Source: Candidatus Hydrogenedentota bacterium (GTDB lineage: Bacteria; Hydrogenedentota; Hydrogenedentia; Hydrogenedentiales; CAITNO01). From it: 9,419 nt of DNA. Made by a program: the position numbers and the translations under genes. The notes beneath the pieces were generated by a model. It had not been told where the DNA came from, made no database searches, and saw only the letters and a program-made list of their open reading frames with translations. Positions 5,865 through 9,419 of the stretch are shown here, in pieces (the stretch's first letter is position 1; each line of letters begins with the position of its first letter). The DNA lies in contig CAIXUF010000295.1 in assembly GCA_903922535.1 (NCBI GenBank), forward strand, positions 1-9,419. Direction: 5' to 3'.

Positions 5865-8800
5865 ATGAAACTGAAAGCGGCGATGATTCTTTGTTTGCTG
5901 TTCGCGTTGGTGTCGGCAGCGGGCGCGGAGATTACCGGCCTGGATGCGATGCCGTTTTTTCCGAAGCCCGTTGCGGAACAGCCCCTGCTGCAGCAGGCAC
6001 GCCTGCATCTGGACAACGTGGCGTCGGCGAAGGCCGCACGCCTCAGGGTTGCGATGGCTGGACAAGCGTCCAGGGACCAAGAACTGGGAGAACTCGCCGC
6101 CGGAAGCCAGGTCAAGACAATTCTGCTGCCGGACATCGCCACGCCGGCGCAATTAAAGCTAGACCTTTTCGTGGACGGCGGCCCGCAGCCCGTGGCCTCC
6201 TGGGAACAGACGTGGCAACCGCAGAAGAAATGGACGTTCTACTGCGTGTCCTACAGTCACCAGGATTTGGGCTTCGGTGATTACCCGCACCGGTTGCGCA
6301 CCTCCATTCGCCATGAGAACATTCTGTTGCCGCTGCGGTTCTGCGGTGAAACCGACGGCTGGCCCGACGAAGACAAGTACCGGTTCAACATCGAGACCAG
6401 CGAACCAATCACCAGTTTCATCAGTTTCAACGGCAAGGACGCGGCGCGTGAACTGGCCGGGCGCATTCGCGAAAACCGCATTGGACTTGGGGGGCTTCAC
6501 AACACCGCCAACACCGAGGAGTTGAGCCATGAACTCATGGCGCGCCTTTTCTACATGAGCGGCCGGCATGCCGTGGACCTGCTGGGCGTCCAGCCCGGCA
6601 AGACCATGCAAAATGACGATGTGATCGGCGTAACCTGGCCGCTGGCCACATTCGGCGCGGAAGCGGGATTGTCGTATTTCTTCCATGGCTACAACGGCTG
6701 CGGCCACTGCCTGCGGCCCGCCGAATCGGAGCCGGTGTTCTTGTGGCAGGGACCCGGCGCCGGCGGACATCTGCTTGCACGGTCAACGGCCTACGGCGGG
6801 TATGCCGGTGACGGACCCGGCGACGGCAGTGAGGAGTACATCCAGAAATCCATCAGCCAACTGGGGGCCAACTGCCCTTATGACATTCTCCTGCTTCAAG
6901 AAGGCACGGATTTCCAACTGGCCACGCGGAATTTCGCGAATCAGATACACGCGTGGAACGCCAAGTGGGCCTGGCCGCGGATGGTGTGCGCCACGATGGA
7001 CATGTTCTTCGACGCCATTGCGGCGCAGGCGGACCCGGCCAAGACAAAGACTTTCGCTGCCGACGCCAACAACCAGTGGTCCGACCAAGACTACGCCACC
7101 GCCCGCACCACCGGCCAGGCCCGTCGGCTCAGCGAAGCATTGCCGGCCACGGAGACGCTGGCGAGCATGGCGCAGGCCCTTGCCGGCGGCGGCGACCAAT
7201 GGGTCAACCTTTTTCAGAGCTATCACCGCCTGCTCCAATACTTCGAGCACACCAACGCAAAAGCAACTCCCACCGGCGATATGGCCTGGTACGAGACAGA
7301 ACTTGAAGAGAACCGCGAGATGGTCACCGAAGCCGCGGACTATCAGCAGCAGGTATTTGCGAAGGCCACGCAACAGCTCGCCGGCATCATCACCCGCACA
7401 GGAGAGAAGAATCTGATTGTCTTCAACCCCCTGCCGCACCAGCGGACCGACGTCGTGCATGCGGACATACCGGACGGGCTTGTCCCCATGGATGCGGTCA
7501 CCGGCGAGACACCCGCCGTGCAGCGGCTGCCAGACGGTTCCACGGTGTTCGTGGCCACGGATGTGCCAGCCACCGGCTACAAGACCTACTCTTTGACCGA
7601 AGGGTCCCGCGCCGAAGTGGCTGCCGGCACAGGCGCCCTGGAGAACCGCTATTACCGACTCCAGTTCAATCCAATGAATGGCACCATCACCAGCCTGTTC
7701 GACAAAACGATTGGCGTCGAACTGGTGGAACCCAATGCCCCTCACGGATTCAACGAGTACCTCTATGAATTTCGCACCCAAACGAACGGGGTGGACTACG
7801 ACTCGGTCTGGAGCCGCATGGAGAAAGCCGATGACGTGTCGGTTACACGCGGTCCGGTCGCCGACGTGTTGACCTTGACCGGCAAGGCCTGCGGCGTCAA
7901 TCAGCTCAAACAGAAGGTCATTCTTTACCATGCGCTGCCGCGGGTGTACTTTGGCATCTGGATGGACAAATCGCCCTTCGGCGGCCTGTTCCCCCTGCAG
8001 CATGAGGCGGTGTTTGTTGCGCTGCCGCTGGCAATCCCCAATTTCACGATCCACCACGAACTGCCCGGCGCCGTGATCGAGCCTTACCGGCAGCAGTTCG
8101 AGGGCAGCGCCACCGACCATTACGCCATCCGAAGCTTCACTGATTTGTCCAACGACCAGTACGGCGTCACGGTCAGCCCAATCGAGGGCAGCCTCGTATG
8201 CTATGGCGAGCCGACTTCCTCACCCATCACCAGTGGCCGGGAAGACCATTTCAAGCGCGACCAGGCGTATCCAGAGCACAGTCGGCTCTACCTGTATTTG
8301 CTGAACAACATGTTTGATGTGAACATCGCCGCGGACCAGCGCGGACCTGTCGCTTTCGAATGGGCGTTGCGCAGCCATGCAGGCGGCTGGGAGTCTGGCG
8401 GCGCGGACCGCTTTGGCCGCAGTGTGCTGCAGCCCTTGCTGGCGTGGCGTGCCGACGGCAGGAATCCCGGCACATTGCCGGCCAGCGGCAGCTTTATGAC
8501 GGTGGATCCGCCAAATGTAATGTGCAGCGTCATCAAAGCGGCGGAAACGAACGGTCGTGGCTTCATCATCCGCCTCACCGAGAGTGCCGGAAAAGAGACA
8601 AGCGCCACGGTGTCCCTTCCAATGCTGCCCAAGATTGAACGCGCCATCGCCACGTCTTTGATTGAGAATGACCGATCCGAGTCCTATCCAGTCACTGACA
8701 ACGCATTCAAGGTCACGATTCCGAAGTTCGGCGTCAAGACCGTTCGTGTTTCCTGCGCCACAAGTCCGACCACCGTGTCCGGCCTGGCTGCGAGGGCTGC

Positions 8801-9419
8801 CGCCGACATGCAGGTGGAATTGACTTGGCAATGCGACGGCGCAAACGTCAGCCATTTCAACGTCTATCGGGACACGAATCCAGACTGCACGCCAACGCAG
8901 TTGAATTTCATTGGACAGACCGCCGCCGGCAGCTTTACGGACCGCCCGCGGGTGAACATCGGTGGCTGGCTGCGCAGTTGCCTCAATCCGGAAACTGCGT
9001 ACAGTTACCGGGTGGTCCCCGTTGACCGCTTAAACAATCCCGGCACGCCAAGCACTGTCGCCACCGCCACCACGCCGGCATCCGAACAGGCGAACCTCCC
9101 GCCGGAGGCCGTGGAAGGTGTTCGCGCCATTCTCGTTACCCCGCTGAGCAACCGTTTCAATTCCGTGAGTCTGCTGTTCCGCACCGCCTGCGAGCCGGAT
9201 GTCACGCATTACGAGATTCACCGGAGCACGCAGCCCGGCTTTGCCGCGGACGCGAACACGCTGGCCGGCACTGTAAACAGCGACGACATCCCACCCAGAA
9301 GTGGCGGTTACGGTGAGTCGCGCATCCAATACAAGGTCAGAGAATACGACCACGCCACGTTCCAGGACAAAGGTGTTGCCGCGGATACTACATACTATTA
9401 CAAGATCCGCGCGGTGGAC
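5865..9419 (+). CDS. Secreted GH38 alpha-mannosidase-like protein with fibronectin III modules, 3' end cut by window edge
   Basis: The visible part is 1185 residues and the frame stays open to the right edge. Residues 1-21 are a signal peptide with an AGA/E cleavage site. The catalytic region begins near 120. SYSHQD (130-134) carries the H-x-D zinc pair of GH38 (H132, D134). ANTEELSHEL is typical of the next helix. QNDDVIGVTWPLATFGAEAGLSYFF matches the region holding the nucleophile Asp (D251 or D252). FEHTNA (460-465) likely supplies the last zinc His (H462). NRYYRLQFNPMNGTITSLFDK (594-614) is the classic start of the GH38 beta domain, which runs to about 965. Two fibronectin III-like modules follow (970-1066 and 1080-1185, the second incomplete), marked by HFNVYRDT, YSYRVVPVD, HYEIHRST and YYYKIRAVD. 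GH38 enzymes remove alpha-mannose with retention. The sequence resembles bacterial GH38-like outliers more than the eukaryotic enzymes, so the true substrate is uncertain. With the GH29 protein it suggests trimming of fucose- and mannose-containing glycans. Confidence 0.85.
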   Translation, partial: MKLKAAMILCLLFALVSAAGAEITGLDAMPFFPKPVAEQPLLQQARLHLDNVASAKAARLRVAMAGQASRDQELGELAAGSQVKTILLPDIATPAQLKLDLFVDGGPQPVASWEQTWQPQKKWTFYCVSYSHQDLGFGDYPHRLRTSIRHENILLPLRFCGETDGWPDEDKYRFNIETSEPITSFISFNGKDAARELAGRIRENRIGLGGLHNTANTEELSHELMARLFYMSGRHAVDLLGVQPGKTMQNDDVIGVTWPLATFGAEAGLSYFFHGYNGCGHCLRPAESEPVFLWQGPGAGGHLLARSTAYGGYAGDGPGDGSEEYIQKSISQLGANCPYDILLLQEGTDFQLATRNFANQIHAWNAKWAWPRMVCATMDMFFDAIAAQADPAKTKTFAADANNQWSDQDYATARTTGQARRLSEALPATETLASMAQALAGGGDQWVNLFQSYHRLLQYFEHTNAKATPTGDMAWYETELEENREMVTEAADYQQQVFAKATQQLAGIITRTGEKNLIVFNPLPHQRTDVVHADIPDGLVPMDAVTGETPAVQRLPDGSTVFVATDVPATGYKTYSLTEGSRAEVAAGTGALENRYYRLQFNPMNGTITSLFDKTIGVELVEPNAPHGFNEYLYEFRTQTNGVDYDSVWSRMEKADDVSVTRGPVADVLTLTGKACGVNQLKQKVILYHALPRVYFGIWMDKSPFGGLFPLQHEAVFVALPLAIPNFTIHHELPGAVIEPYRQQFEGSATDHYAIRSFTDLSNDQYGVTVSPIEGSLVCYGEPTSSPITSGREDHFKRDQAYPEHSRLYLYLLNNMFDVNIAADQRGPVAFEWALRSHAGGWESGGADRFGRSVLQPLLAWRADGRNPGTLPASGSFMTVDPPNVMCSVIKAAETNGRGFIIRLTESAGKETSATVSLPMLPKIERAIATSLIENDRSESYPVTDNAFKVTIPKFGVKTVRVSCATSPTTVSGLAARAAADMQVELTWQCDGANVSHFNVYRDTNPDCTPTQLNFIGQTAAGSFTDRPRVNIGGWLRSCLNPETAYSYRVVPVDRLNNPGTPSTVATATTPASEQANLPPEAVEGVRAILVTPLSNRFNSVSLLFRTACEPDVTHYEIHRSTQPGFAADANTLAGTVNSDDIPPRSGGYGESRIQYKVREYDHATFQDKGVAADTTYYYKIRAVD

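Noticed and set aside
6783..8120. Long minus-strand open frame of 445 codons opposite the GH38 gene
   Set aside because: The plus frame carries GH38 motifs throughout. The antisense frame has no recognisable domain and no good ribosome site, and such shadows are common in GC-rich genes.

Overview
The window looks like chromosomal DNA from a GC-rich Gram-negative bacterium. Supporting signs are a lipoprotein with a lipobox, signal peptides on two glycoside hydrolases, a twin-arginine motif, AGGAG-type ribosome binding sites and a sigma70-like promoter. The mix of secreted glycosidases, a DoxX/TIM-barrel fusion and fibronectin III modules resembles Planctomycetes, Verrucomicrobia or candidate relatives such as Hydrogenedentes. 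That placement is an inference from gene style and is not proven by any marker. I see no RNA genes, CRISPR array, insertion sequence or integrase.

There are six protein genes in two divergent blocks around a 208-bp regulatory gap (3297-3504). The left block runs on the minus strand: a TetR-family regulator (3296 to 2583), a 506-residue fusion of a DoxX-like membrane domain, an internal twin-arginine signal and an aldo/keto-reductase-like barrel (2446 to 926), and a secreted GH29 alpha-L-fucosidase-like protein cut off by the left edge (871 to 1). The right block runs on the plus strand: a small lipoprotein (3505-3921), a C45-type Ntn-hydrolase/acyltransferase with a TPR-like tail (4033-5736), and a large secreted GH38 alpha-mannosidase-like protein with fibronectin III modules, cut off by the right edge (5865 onward).

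Regulation is most readable ahead of the TetR gene. A close match to a sigma70 promoter (TTGACT, 17 bp, TATAGT) is followed in the leader by two consecutive perfect 15-bp palindromes with centres 18 bp apart, a good candidate for autoregulatory operators. A third, 18-bp palindrome lies between tetR and the fusion gene. A strong hairpin separates the lipoprotein gene from the C45 gene.

Taken together the genes suggest periplasmic or extracellular glycan trimming (fucose- and mannose-containing substrates) beside an envelope-anchored redox-like protein under a TetR regulator. The two glycosidases are recognisable by fold motifs. The most unusual item is the DoxX/Tat/AKR fusion, whose barrel appears to lack the classical AKR catalytic tetrad and is predicted to sit outside the cytoplasm. 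Its substrate cannot be read from the sequence.
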